From assembly GCA_031254995.1 (NCBI GenBank), contig JAIRTJ010000020.1:1-7248 (forward strand): DNA of 7,248 nt. Direction: 5' to 3'. Positions 1 through 6,335 of this stretch are shown piece after piece (the first letter of the stretch is position 1; each line of letters begins with the position of its first letter). Below the pieces are notes generated by a model. That model saw only the letters and a list, made by a program, of their open reading frames with translations. It was not told the DNA's origin and did no database searches. The stretch comes from Eubacteriales Family XIII. Incertae Sedis bacterium. GTDB lineage: Bacteria; Bacillota; Clostridia; Peptostreptococcales; Anaerovoracaceae. The position numbers and the translations under genes were made by a program.

Positions 1-2130
1 AATCGTCTCCATGACCGCGAAATCGTCGCCCGCACTCTCGATGGATATGGGACTGCCGCCCATGGACATGCTCATTTGATTGCTGACGTTCACGTCGATC
101 TTCGCGCCGATGACGGAGGAGAGATCGTCGGAAATGCGCGCCGCGATCTCGTCCACGGAATGCGTCCTCTTGTTTCGATCGACCAGATTGACGGATACGG
201 AACCGCCTGAGCCGCCGGATACGCCGCCTCCTCCCATATTCAATATGCTCGTATTGCCGATGGAGAGCGAATAATTTTCAAGCCCCTCGACGTTGTGCGC
301 CACATAATCCTCTATCTCCGACATGACCTCGTCGGCCTTCTCAATGGATGTGCCTATAGGCATATCCGCGGATATCTCCAGAGATCCCTCGTCTCCTGAC
401 GGCAACAACTCTCCGCCTACGACGGCGGTGAGCAACGCGGAAGCGACGAGCAACGCCACGGAGATGCTGACGACGGTCTTTCTGTGTCCGAGCGCAAAAC
501 GGACGACCCGCGTATAATATCGGATGAGATTGTTCACGAATCGCCCGAACAGAGCCAAGGGGCCTCTCCCCTTCGACGCGTCGTTCTTTCGCGTCACAGG
601 AGCGATACCGTACTCCGTTTCGCCGGCGGACGAAAGCCGCGGTTCCCCGTCCCCCGTGTCCCCGATCTTCAAGAGACGCGAACACAACATGGGAATGACG
701 GTCAACGCGACGAGCAACGAACAGATCAGCGCAAAGCTGATCGTAAACGAAAATTCCTTAAATATCGTGGCGGCAATGCTCTGCACGAAGACGATGGGCA
801 GGAATACTGCGATCTTCGTCATCGTGGCGGTGAACACAGGAAGGGTCACTTCCCGCGTCCCGGCGATGGACGCTTCCTTCGCGTTTTTCCCTTCGTTTCG
901 ATGCCTGAATATGTTTTCCATTACGACGATTGAATCGTCCACAAGCATACCGATGCCGACCGCCAAACCGCTCAACGAGAGCATGTTCATCGTAAAGCCT
1001 GTGGCGAACATGAGGATGAACGTGGCGATGATCGACGTGGGAATGGAGATGGCGATCACCATGGTTGAGGCGAAGCTGCGCAGGAACAGCAGACAGACGA
1101 ACACCGCGAGAATACAGCCCGAGATCGCGCTCTCGGCGACAAACAGGATGGATTCGTTGATGAAATCCGCCTGATTCATCGATGTCGTAAATACGATGTC
1201 AGGACGAGCCTCTTTCAATTCTTCCATCGCGGCGTCCAATTGTCTCGCGACCTGCACGGTGTTCGCGACGGTCTGCTTCGTAATGCTGATGCCGATGGCC
1301 GGCTTCGAATTCACGCGTCCGACAGACGTCTGCACCATCTCCTTTTCGACGACCGTCGCCGTATCGCCGAGGCGTATGACCTCCTTAGTCGGCAACGTGA
1401 TGGCGATATTCTTGATATCCTCCGCGGATTTAAAATCCCCCACCGTGCGTACGATCATCTCGCGGGAGCCCTTTTTGACCGCGCCGCTCGGAAGCGAGAT
1501 GTTCTCCGCGGCGAGGACTTGCGCTATCTGCCCCAACGTCAGATAATAACCGTCGAGACTTTCCTGATTCAATTCGACGCGAATCTCATTCTCCCTGCCT
1601 CCGAATGACGTAGCTGACGCCACGCCCTCCGTTCGCTCGATGGCGGGCAGGACTTCGTCGTTCACGATCCGATTCAACTCCGTCAGATCCATGTCTGCGG
1701 AGACATAGACGACGGACACGGGCAACATGCTGGGATTCATGGATATGACCATGGGTGCGGTGGCCTCGTCAGGGAGGTAGTCCGCGATGATCTCGACTTT
1801 TTCGCGCATGTCGAGGCCTGCGAAATTCATGTCCGTGCCGTTCTCAAACTCGGCCATGACGATGGATGCCCCGTCCATCGAATAGGAAGTGAGCGCGCTC
1901 AGGTTTTCCACGGTCGCGATCTGTTGCTCGATGGGTCGCGTCACCATGCTTTCGACCTCGGACGGCGCGGCGTTCGGGTAATTGACTATGACCACGGACA
2001 TGGGCAACTCCATCTTTGGGAACAAATCCACGGGCAATCGCGTAAATGAGATCGCGCCGAACGCCACGATGATCAGCATGAGCATGATCGTGGATACCGG
2101 CCTGTTTACCGCTGTTTTGGATAAACTCAT
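1..2130 (-). CDS. RND-family efflux permease (HAE1/AcrB-like), C-terminus cut off by window edge
   Basis: Inner-membrane proton-driven exporter, partner of the membrane-fusion protein encoded just upstream. The frame is open for exactly 710 codons from ATG at 2130 to the left edge; AcrB-type proteins have about 1,030-1,050 residues, so roughly one third is missing. Visible parts: first membrane helix about 12-30, first large extracytoplasmic loop about 31-325, helices TM2-TM6 about 330-486, a cytoplasmic linker about 487-548, TM7 about 551-572, then the start of the second large loop. The key motif GMLVDDSIVVMENI is at 394-407, with D398/D399 matching the proton-relay Asp pair of AcrB TM4 (D407/D408). 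The start is supported by AGGA at 2139-2142, eight bases upstream, and lies 12 bases after the fusion-protein stop, so the two are surely co-transcribed. The second loop carries a Gly/Ser-rich run (about 632-643). Substrate cannot be read from sequence; drugs, bile salts or lipids are possible. Confidence 0.95.
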   Translation of the reverse strand, partial: MSLSKTAVNRPVSTIMLMLIIVAFGAISFTRLPVDLFPKMELPMSVVIVNYPNAAPSEVESMVTRPIEQQIATVENLSALTSYSMDGASIVMAEFENGTDMNFAGLDMREKVEIIADYLPDEATAPMVISMNPSMLPVSVVYVSADMDLTELNRIVNDEVLPAIERTEGVASATSFGGRENEIRVELNQESLDGYYLTLGQIAQVLAAENISLPSGAVKKGSREMIVRTVGDFKSAEDIKNIAITLPTKEVIRLGDTATVVEKEMVQTSVGRVNSKPAIGISITKQTVANTVQVARQLDAAMEELKEARPDIVFTTSMNQADFINESILFVAESAISGCILAVFVCLLFLRSFASTMVIAISIPTSIIATFILMFATGFTMNMLSLSGLAVGIGMLVDDSIVVMENIFRHRNEGKNAKEASIAGTREVTLPVFTATMTKIAVFLPIVFVQSIAATIFKEFSFTISFALICSLLVALTVIPMLCSRLLKIGDTGDGEPRLSSAGETEYGIAPVTRKNDASKGRGPLALFGRFVNNLIRYYTRVVRFALGHRKTVVSISVALLVASALLTAVVGGELLPSGDEGSLEISADMPIGTSIEKADEVMSEIEDYVAHNVEGLENYSLSIGNTSILNMGGGGVSGGSGGSVSVNLVDRNKRTHSVDEIAARISDDLSSVIGAKIDVNVSNQMSMSMGGSPISIESAGDDFAVMETI

Positions 2131-2142
2131 GAATACCGTCCT

Positions 2143-3402
2143 TTATTCGATAATCTTGAATGCGGAATCTTCGTCAAGATAGTACTGACCCTCGCTGACG
2201 ACCTTGTCCCCTCGCTTGAGTCCGCTCTTGATTTCGACGAGCGAACCGTCGTCCAATCCCGTCTCCACCTCAACCCACCGCGCGCTGTCGTCCGCTCCGA
2301 TCACGACGACGATCTCCTTGCCTGTTTTGATCAGAACGGCGTCCGAGGGAATGACGACGACATCCGTCGCCCGGTCCGTCGTCATGCGTATCTCCGCGAA
2401 CATGCCGGGCTTCAGTCGCCCGTCGTCGTTCGGCAGTTCGACGACCACGGGATAGGTCACGGCGCCGGTCGGCGGCGCGGGAACGACGGTCTTGATCTTT
2501 CCCGCGATGGGCTCATCTGAAATCGCCCGCACATAGATTTCCGTCGAATCGCCTTCCTTGATGCGATTTACCATGGTCTCGGACACGCCGGTCTCGATCT
2601 GCAACGCGTCGATGTCGGATATGGACGCCGAAGGCATGGCTTGAGACGCCATCCCGCCCCTCTGCACGTTCAACGAGGTGAGGCGTCCGCCGATGGGCGC
2701 GGTCACCGTACACTCGGCCAGAGCAGCTTGTGCGGCGTTCAATCCCTCCTGCGCCAACTTTAATTGAACATCCGCCTGATCGCGGCCTGCCCTGGCCTGA
2801 GCCAGAGCGGCCTCCGCCTGGGACAGAGCCTGCTGCGCCTGTTCCTTCGCGGCGGCGATCGTCAGGGAGATCGCGTCCGGATCAGCGACTTCGGGCAATC
2901 CGGGCATCGCCGGCGAATCGGGCACGGCGGGGATCTCGGAAGCCGCTTTTTTCGCGGCGTCCGTCATGCTCTCCGCCGCTTTCACCGCGTCGGAAGCCCC
3001 GTCATACGCGGCCTTGGCCGCGTCATACTGTATCTGCGCTTGATTGACTTGACGTTGGACATCCGCAGTATCCAATCGAAACAGCACGTCGCCTGCCGAC
3101 ACCTTGTCCCCCAAAGTCGCGTCCACCGACACGACCCTCCCGGGGATCTTGGGGACGACGCTCACTTCGTTGACCGCCGCCAACTTCCCCGTATAGATGG
3201 ATGAAATCTCGATGTCTCCTGCCTCCGCGAGAGTGACGCGGATATTCACCGAATCCTCCTCCGTCGTTTCGCTCGGATTCAGCGAATCGTAGATCAACCG
3301 ACCGCCCGCCGCGGCGGCCAAGGCTAAGATGACGACGATCGTTATGATGATCGGCGCGCGACGCGTAGACCGTTTTTTTACATCTGGGGAATTGTTTTCC
3401 AT
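2143..3402 (-). CDS. RND efflux periplasmic-adaptor / membrane-fusion protein (HlyD/AcrA-like)
   Basis: Adaptor subunit of the RND exporter encoded 12 bases downstream. The 419-residue protein has a basic N-terminus and one membrane anchor at about 17-38 with no lipobox Cys, so it is probably membrane-anchored with the bulk outside. Domains in order: first half of the lipoyl domain about 80-112 (PKIPGRVVSVDATLGDKVSAGDVLFRL region), a long Ala/Gln-rich coiled-coil hairpin about 113-230, the returning lipoyl half at about 232-255 (TAPIGGRLTSLNVQRGG), then beta-barrel and membrane-proximal domains to the end. A Pro-rich turn at about 157-175 breaks the coiled coil where AcrA-type proteins have the tip that docks on TolC. 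ATG at 3402 is chosen because AGGAG lies five bases upstream; the frame stays open to a TTG at 3441, but that start has no comparable site. Family assignment is firm, substrate unknown. Confidence 0.93.
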   Translation of the reverse strand: MENNSPDVKKRSTRRAPIIITIVVILALAAAAGGRLIYDSLNPSETTEEDSVNIRVTLAEAGDIEISSIYTGKLAAVNEVSVVPKIPGRVVSVDATLGDKVSAGDVLFRLDTADVQRQVNQAQIQYDAAKAAYDGASDAVKAAESMTDAAKKAASEIPAVPDSPAMPGLPEVADPDAISLTIAAAKEQAQQALSQAEAALAQARAGRDQADVQLKLAQEGLNAAQAALAECTVTAPIGGRLTSLNVQRGGMASQAMPSASISDIDALQIETGVSETMVNRIKEGDSTEIYVRAISDEPIAGKIKTVVPAPPTGAVTYPVVVELPNDDGRLKPGMFAEIRMTTDRATDVVVIPSDAVLIKTGKEIVVVIGADDSARWVEVETGLDDGSLVEIKSGLKRGDKVVSEGQYYLDEDSAFKIIE

Positions 3403-3407
3403 GCGAA

Positions 3408-3412
3408 CTCCT
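3408..3412 (-). promoter_or_regulatory. Ribosome binding site that fixes the fusion-protein start
   Basis: AGGAG on the minus strand, five bases before ATG 3402. It favours this start over the in-frame TTG at 3441, which would add 13 residues (MFLGRGTRHIGVR) that do not resemble a normal N-terminus. Confidence 0.8.
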
Positions 3413-3473
3413 ATGTGCCGCGTACCGCGACCCAAAAACAAAATTCATGCCTGTTTATAATGCGTCAAAAGTT

Positions 3474-3491
3474 TCCGACCCTGCGGTCGGA
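3474..3491 (-). other. Short perfect hairpin near the 5' end of the efflux-operon transcript
   Basis: On the minus strand TCCGACC and GGTCGGA pair perfectly over seven base pairs around the loop GCAG. It begins only a few bases after the expected transcription start (about 3495) and more than 70 bases before the start codon. The bases after it, AACTTTTGAC, hold only four Ts, so it is a poor intrinsic terminator. It may be a 5'-stabilising stem or a regulatory element; no function can be claimed. Confidence 0.5.
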
Positions 3492-3501
3492 GTCTGATGC
3501 A

Positions 3502-3531
3502 ATTATATACTCAGCTACCGAGTTAAGTCAA
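3502..3531 (-). promoter_or_regulatory. Sigma-A/sigma-70 type promoter for the efflux operon
   Basis: Minus strand: -35 TTGACT (3531-3526), an 18-base spacer and a consensus -10 TATAAT (3507-3502). Five of six and six of six consensus bases make this the best promoter in the window. It lies in the 167-base gap between niaX and the fusion-protein gene and predicts a leader of about 93 bases. No terminator is visible after niaX, so some read-through is possible. Confidence 0.8.
3509..3523. promoter_or_regulatory. Operator-like dyad within the efflux promoter spacer
   Basis: The minus strand reads ACTCGGTAGCTGAGT, with ACTC/GAGT arms and a further inner G:C pair around an odd-numbered centre (two inner pairs mismatched). 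It occupies almost the whole spacer between -35 and -10, where a bound repressor would exclude RNA polymerase. MarR- and TetR-family repressors often control efflux operons in this way. No such regulator gene is in the window, so the binding protein is unknown. Confidence 0.5.
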
Positions 3532-3569
3532 ATAAAATCGTCGCGGATGAAAAGCGGGCTTGCCTGAAT

Positions 3570-4154
3570 TTAAGGAATTCGTTTTGCGCGATCGGGGAGC
3601 TGCTCATCGGACGAGAGCAAGTTCGAAAATCCCTTTTGTTTGCGGAGCGCTCTGTAGATGATATATGCGATCTCAAAATCCACCATACTGTGGACGACGG
3701 AGCGTGCGCCGATCAGCTGGACGACCATCAATACGGACGTATATCCTGCCATGCCGCTGCCGAAATAAAAACCGAAAACGACCGCGACCTCGCATATCGC
3801 GTGGATGACGCCGATGAGGAACGAAAATACGTGCGCTTTTTTGAGCGAAAGCAATGTGTCCCGCCTGTATTTCAGATAAAAGGAACCGACGAGGGCAAAC
3901 ACGATATGGGAAGCCGCCCTGAGCGCGATCACGAGCGGAAAGCTCAAGAAGAATCCGAAAAAAACGCCGATCGTTACGACGCAGGCGACAGCGGGTCCTA
4001 TCATGATCGCAAGAAAGATAGCGACGTGGCTCGCGAGCGTAAACGACGCGGGTTCCAGCGATATCTTGAACGGAGAGATCAGCGGAATCAAAATTCCTAT
4101 GGCTATCAGCAGGGCGGCGGCCGTCATCCTCTGCGGCGTCCATCTGTTTGTCAT
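3570..4154 (-). CDS. niaX: NiaX-type niacin ECF transporter S-component
   Basis: Predicted substrate-binding membrane subunit of an energy-coupling-factor importer for niacin (nicotinate/nicotinamide), feeding NAD salvage. The protein has 194 residues, usual for S-components, and is almost entirely hydrophobic, with about six membrane segments: about 10-27, three closely packed between about 40 and 95, then about 107-130 and 138-168. A short charged tail (RKQKGF...RAKRIP) ends in the cytoplasm. Helix 1 carries small residues spaced as AxxxA (A14, A18), the feature S-components use to contact EcfT. GGGAGGG at 4159-4165 precedes the ATG by four bases. The shared ATPases and EcfT are not encoded here and would have to lie elsewhere. 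The niacin assignment rests on family resemblance together with the adjacent niaR and the operator in its promoter; another small-vitamin S-component is the main alternative. Confidence 0.85.
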   Translation of the reverse strand: MTNRWTPQRMTAAALLIAIGILIPLISPFKISLEPASFTLASHVAIFLAIMIGPAVACVVTIGVFFGFFLSFPLVIALRAASHIVFALVGSFYLKYRRDTLLSLKKAHVFSFLIGVIHAICEVAVVFGFYFGSGMAGYTSVLMVVQLIGARSVVHSMVDFEIAYIIYRALRKQKGFSNLLSSDEQLPDRAKRIP

Positions 4155-4181
4155 GAGTCCCTCCCATTTTCGTTCCGACAG

Positions 4182-4205
4182 TTACATATGTCTTGACACA
4201 TGTAA
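4182..4205. promoter_or_regulatory. Probable NiaR operator at niaX
   Basis: Plus strand: arms TTACATATGTC and GACACATGTAA face each other around a central TT. Of the 12 base pairs in this 24-base dyad, 10 are complementary; one arm position (4188/4199) and the centre do not match. It directly abuts the -10 hexamer and covers the expected transcription start (about 4199), a classic position for repression. The TGTC/GACA core agrees with what I recall of NiaR boxes in Firmicutes, and niaR is the gene immediately upstream. Confidence 0.75.
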
Positions 4206-4234
4206 AGTCTATACGTCCGAGAGGCTCTTGTCAA
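4206..4234 (-). promoter_or_regulatory. Promoter of niaX
   Basis: Minus strand: -35 TTGACA (4234-4229, perfect consensus), a 17-base spacer and -10 TAGACT (4211-4206, four of six bases). The -35 begins eight bases after the niaR stop codon, so niaX has its own promoter rather than relying only on read-through from niaR. Confidence 0.72.
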
Positions 4235-4242
4235 GCGAAAAA

Positions 4243-4785
4243 TCAGAGCGCGGCGTTTACGATCTCGCCCACAGGAGCCAAGCCTATGCCGAGTTGCTCG
4301 AGTTTATCGACGATGGCGTCAAACGTTTGACGATCCCCGCAGGCGACGGTATGCAGATGCACACCGTCCGTGAGTTCGGACAGAAGTCCCCGGCCTTCGG
4401 CGTTGAGACTTTCCATGAAGTTTTTCACATCCTCGACGGCGGCGATACCGAGTCGGCCGGTCAGATCTCCGTAATAGGGATGCGCGACGATCACGTCGAG
4501 AACCTCGCCGCCCAAGGCGACGATGGAGAGCAATTCCCGTTCCGTATCGGCGAGTCCGTGCCTGCATGCGATCTTGCCGATGAACTTGCCGGCATAGGGC
4601 CTCGACATCATGTAGCCGCGAGCCGTTGCGATGATCTCGTTGCCTCGCGCGCGCAAAAGCGCGACGTCGCCGACGACAGCCTGACGGCTGACGCCCACGC
4701 GCGCCGCGAGAGAGGTCGCGCTTACGGGACGTTCCTCCTCTTGGATCAATCTCAGTATCTCGCTTCGTCGAAGTTCCGCATCCAT
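4243..4785 (-). CDS. niaR: NiaR (YrxA-type) niacin-responsive transcriptional repressor
   Basis: DNA-binding repressor of NAD synthesis and niacin uptake genes, active when nicotinate is plentiful. The 180-residue length is normal for the family. An HTH_11-type winged helix covers about 5-60 (recognition region SLAARVGVSRQAVVGDVALLR), followed by a 3H domain about 65-175. The hallmark residues are present: H76, E84, H143 and H145 match the nickel-binding set known from the TM1602-type structure, and the signatures AHPYYGDL (101-108) and GVHLHT (141-146) are clear. ATG 4785 is preceded only by a weak purine-rich stretch (CAAGAAAA), suggesting low translation, as is common for repressors. It stands 86 bases after gabT, with a large hairpin between, and directly upstream of its likely target niaX, whose promoter carries a matching inverted repeat. 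I see no second copy of that operator before niaR itself, so autoregulation is not supported. Confidence 0.93.
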   Translation of the reverse strand: MDAELRRSEILRLIQEEERPVSATSLAARVGVSRQAVVGDVALLRARGNEIIATARGYMMSRPYAGKFIGKIACRHGLADTERELLSIVALGGEVLDVIVAHPYYGDLTGRLGIAAVEDVKNFMESLNAEGRGLLSELTDGVHLHTVACGDRQTFDAIVDKLEQLGIGLAPVGEIVNAAL

Positions 4786-4813
4786 GGTTTTCTTGAGAGC
4801 CTATCGCGTTTGT

Positions 4814-4857
4814 CGCGGCTTGCAAGGTCGAGACTTCGCTCGACCCCGCAAGCCGCG
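4814..4857. repeat. Long imperfect palindrome (hairpin) between gabT and niaR
   Basis: On the plus strand CGCGGCTTGC (4814-4823) pairs perfectly with GCAAGCCGCG (4848-4857), and GGTCGAG (4826-4832) with CTCGACC (4839-4845). The two stems are separated by an AA/CC internal mismatch and closed by the loop ACTTCG, giving 17 base pairs. Neither strand has a T-run after the stem, so a classic intrinsic terminator is unlikely. It occupies half of the 86-base gap. It may be a dispersed palindromic (REP-like) element, an mRNA-end stabiliser for gabT, or a Rho-independent stop of unusual type. Confidence 0.65.
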
Positions 4858-4871
4858 GAACTGTGCGGAAA

Positions 4872-6221
4872 TTACATGTTTTCCTTGATCGCTTCCTCAA
4901 AGATATCGAGTCCCGCCGCAAGTTGCGCATCCGTGACGCAGAGCGGGCAGAGGAATCGAATGACGTTGCCGTAGGTGCCGGCGCTTTCGAGGATCAATCC
5001 TTTCTCCCAAGCCGAGGAGACGATCTTTCCGACCAGAGCCGCGTTCGGCGTCTTTTTTGCGTCGCTGACGAACTCCACGCCCATCATCGCGCCAACGCCG
5101 CGCACGTCGCCCACGACGTCGTACTTATCCTTCCACTCGTTGAAACGCTTCATGCAGACATCGGCGATCTTCAGCGCCTTGCCCGGATAATCATCCCTCT
5201 GCATGATCTCAAGGACCTTCAACGCCGAAGCGCATGCGATCGGATTGCCGTTGTAAGTGCCGCCGATGGTGCCGCCGGGCACCTTATCCATGATGGATTT
5301 GTCCGCCGCGACGCCGGAGAGGGGCAGTCCGCCCGCTACGGATTTCGCGAAGGTCAGGATGTCCGGGGCAATGCCGACTTCCTTGTAATACTCGGACGCG
5401 AACAGCCTGCCGCTGCGCCCGAATCCCGTCTGAACCTCATCCGTCACCATAAGGATGCCGTTGTCGTCGCAGATCTTCCTGACGGCTTTCACCCATTCGA
5501 TGGGCGCGGGGACGAAACCGCCCTCGCCTTGCACGGGCTCGAAGACGATGGCCGCCACGTATTGGGCGGGCGAGTGCGTTTCAAAGACGGATTCCAGTTT
5601 CTCCACGTAGAAGTCGATTGCTTCCTTACCGCTCAAACCGCCGGGAGCGCGATAGAGATACGGGAATTCCGCCCGATACACGCCGTCGGGGAAGGGACCC
5701 ATGCCCGTGGCGTAAGCCTTTTTCGCGGTCATGGTCATGGTCAGCGCGGTCCTGCCGTGGAAAGCGCCGGAAAAGACGATGATGTTGGGTCTTCCTGTTG
5801 CGGCCTTCGCGATCTTTACGGCGTTTTCATCCGCTTCCGCTCCGCTGTTCGCGAGCATGATTTGCCTTTGTTCGCCGCGCACGGGCACGACCTTGCCGAG
5901 AGCTTCCGCGTACTCCAGGTACTTCGTGTTCGTCGTGATGTTCATCATGGAATGAAAATACTTTTCGGACTGTTCCTTGACCGCGTCGATAAGCTCGGGT
6001 ATGCTGTATCCGATGTTCATGACGCCCACGCCGCCGACCCAGTCCAAGAATACGTTGCCGTCCGCGTCCTCGATCATAGCGCCTTCGCCGCGTTCGATGA
6101 CAATGGGGTAGATGGATTTGATCGCCGAGGGCATGACCTTCGCCCTCTTAGCGAAGGCGGCCTCAGCCTTGGGGCCGGGCAATTTCGTTTTTACGCTCGG
6201 CAGTGCTTCTCTTAATGACAT
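4872..6221 (-). CDS. gabT: Class III PLP aminotransferase, 4-aminobutyrate aminotransferase-like
   Basis: Cytoplasmic enzyme moving the omega-amino group of 4-aminobutyrate (or a related omega-amino acid) to 2-oxoglutarate, giving succinate semialdehyde and glutamate. The 449-residue length is typical. Diagnostic motifs in order: NSGAEADENAVKIA (125-138, cofactor phosphate binding), AFHGRT (153-158, ring stacking), EPVQGEGG (228-235), DEVQTGFGRSG (261-271, D261 for the pyridine nitrogen), TFAKSVAGGLPL (290-301) with Schiff-base K293, and GGTYNGNP (320-327) with T322 for the neighbouring subunit's phosphate site. The enzyme looks intact. ATG 6221 is supported by AGGAGG at 6231-6236. A sigma-54 activator gene lies 114 bases upstream, as often seen for inducible amino-acid catabolism (compare RocR and the roc genes). 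No succinate-semialdehyde dehydrogenase or GABA permease is present, so 5-aminovalerate, ornithine or beta-alanine specificity remains possible. Confidence 0.9.
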   Translation of the reverse strand: MSLREALPSVKTKLPGPKAEAAFAKRAKVMPSAIKSIYPIVIERGEGAMIEDADGNVFLDWVGGVGVMNIGYSIPELIDAVKEQSEKYFHSMMNITTNTKYLEYAEALGKVVPVRGEQRQIMLANSGAEADENAVKIAKAATGRPNIIVFSGAFHGRTALTMTMTAKKAYATGMGPFPDGVYRAEFPYLYRAPGGLSGKEAIDFYVEKLESVFETHSPAQYVAAIVFEPVQGEGGFVPAPIEWVKAVRKICDDNGILMVTDEVQTGFGRSGRLFASEYYKEVGIAPDILTFAKSVAGGLPLSGVAADKSIMDKVPGGTIGGTYNGNPIACASALKVLEIMQRDDYPGKALKIADVCMKRFNEWKDKYDVVGDVRGVGAMMGVEFVSDAKKTPNAALVGKIVSSAWEKGLILESAGTYGNVIRFLCPLCVTDAQLAAGLDIFEEAIKENM

Positions 6222-6230
6222 GACAATATA

Positions 6231-6236
6231 CCTCCT
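6231..6236 (-). promoter_or_regulatory. Strong ribosome binding site of gabT
   Basis: AGGAGG on the minus strand, nine bases before ATG 6221. A full consensus site points to high translation of the aminotransferase, in contrast to the weak site before niaR. Confidence 0.8.
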
Positions 6237-6258
6237 GTGTACATACGTCTACCTCGCC

Positions 6259-6283
6259 CGCGCGGCCTTGACGCAACCGCGCG
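6259..6283. other. GC-rich inverted repeat in the activator-gabT gap
   Basis: On the minus strand CGCGCGG (6283-6277) and CCGCGCG (6265-6259) form a perfect seven-pair dyad around an 11-base loop. It is centred about 50 bases before the gabT start and has no T-run after it. It could be a binding site for a dimeric regulator or a simple mRNA stem. The rest of the 114-base gap is GC-rich, with no convincing -35/-10 or -24/-12 promoter. Confidence 0.4.
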
Positions 6284-6335
6284 AAACGCTCTCGAAAACG
6301 CCGTTCCCGCCGCGAGGCGAGACGACGCTTCCCAA

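Noticed and set aside
524..1174. A 216-codon open frame on the plus strand opposite the permease
   Set aside because: The minus strand here encodes the continuous RND permease including its TM4 Asp-Asp motif; the plus frame has low-complexity Met/Ala/Thr content, no family resemblance and no good ribosome site.
3403..3441. Longer fusion-protein start at TTG 3441
   Set aside because: It would add 13 residues with no ribosome site near it, whereas ATG 3402 has AGGAG at five bases and gives a normal basic N-terminus before the membrane anchor.
4814..4857. Intrinsic transcription terminator after gabT
   Set aside because: The stem is strong, but the bases after it on the minus strand (ACAAACGCGATAGG) contain no U-tract, so I do not call it a terminator.
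4869..4886. Second NiaR half-site (ACATGT) at the end of gabT
   Set aside because: Only a six-base self-complementary word is present, without the TGTC/GACA dyad, and it lies inside the gabT coding end about 90 bases from niaR, so chance is the simplest explanation.
4863..6215. A 450-codon open frame on the plus strand lying wholly opposite gabT
   Set aside because: It mirrors gabT almost end to end. The minus frame has every PLP aminotransferase motif and a full ribosome site, while the plus translation is rich in Arg, His and Asp without recognisable domains. Long antisense frames are expected in GC-rich coding DNA.
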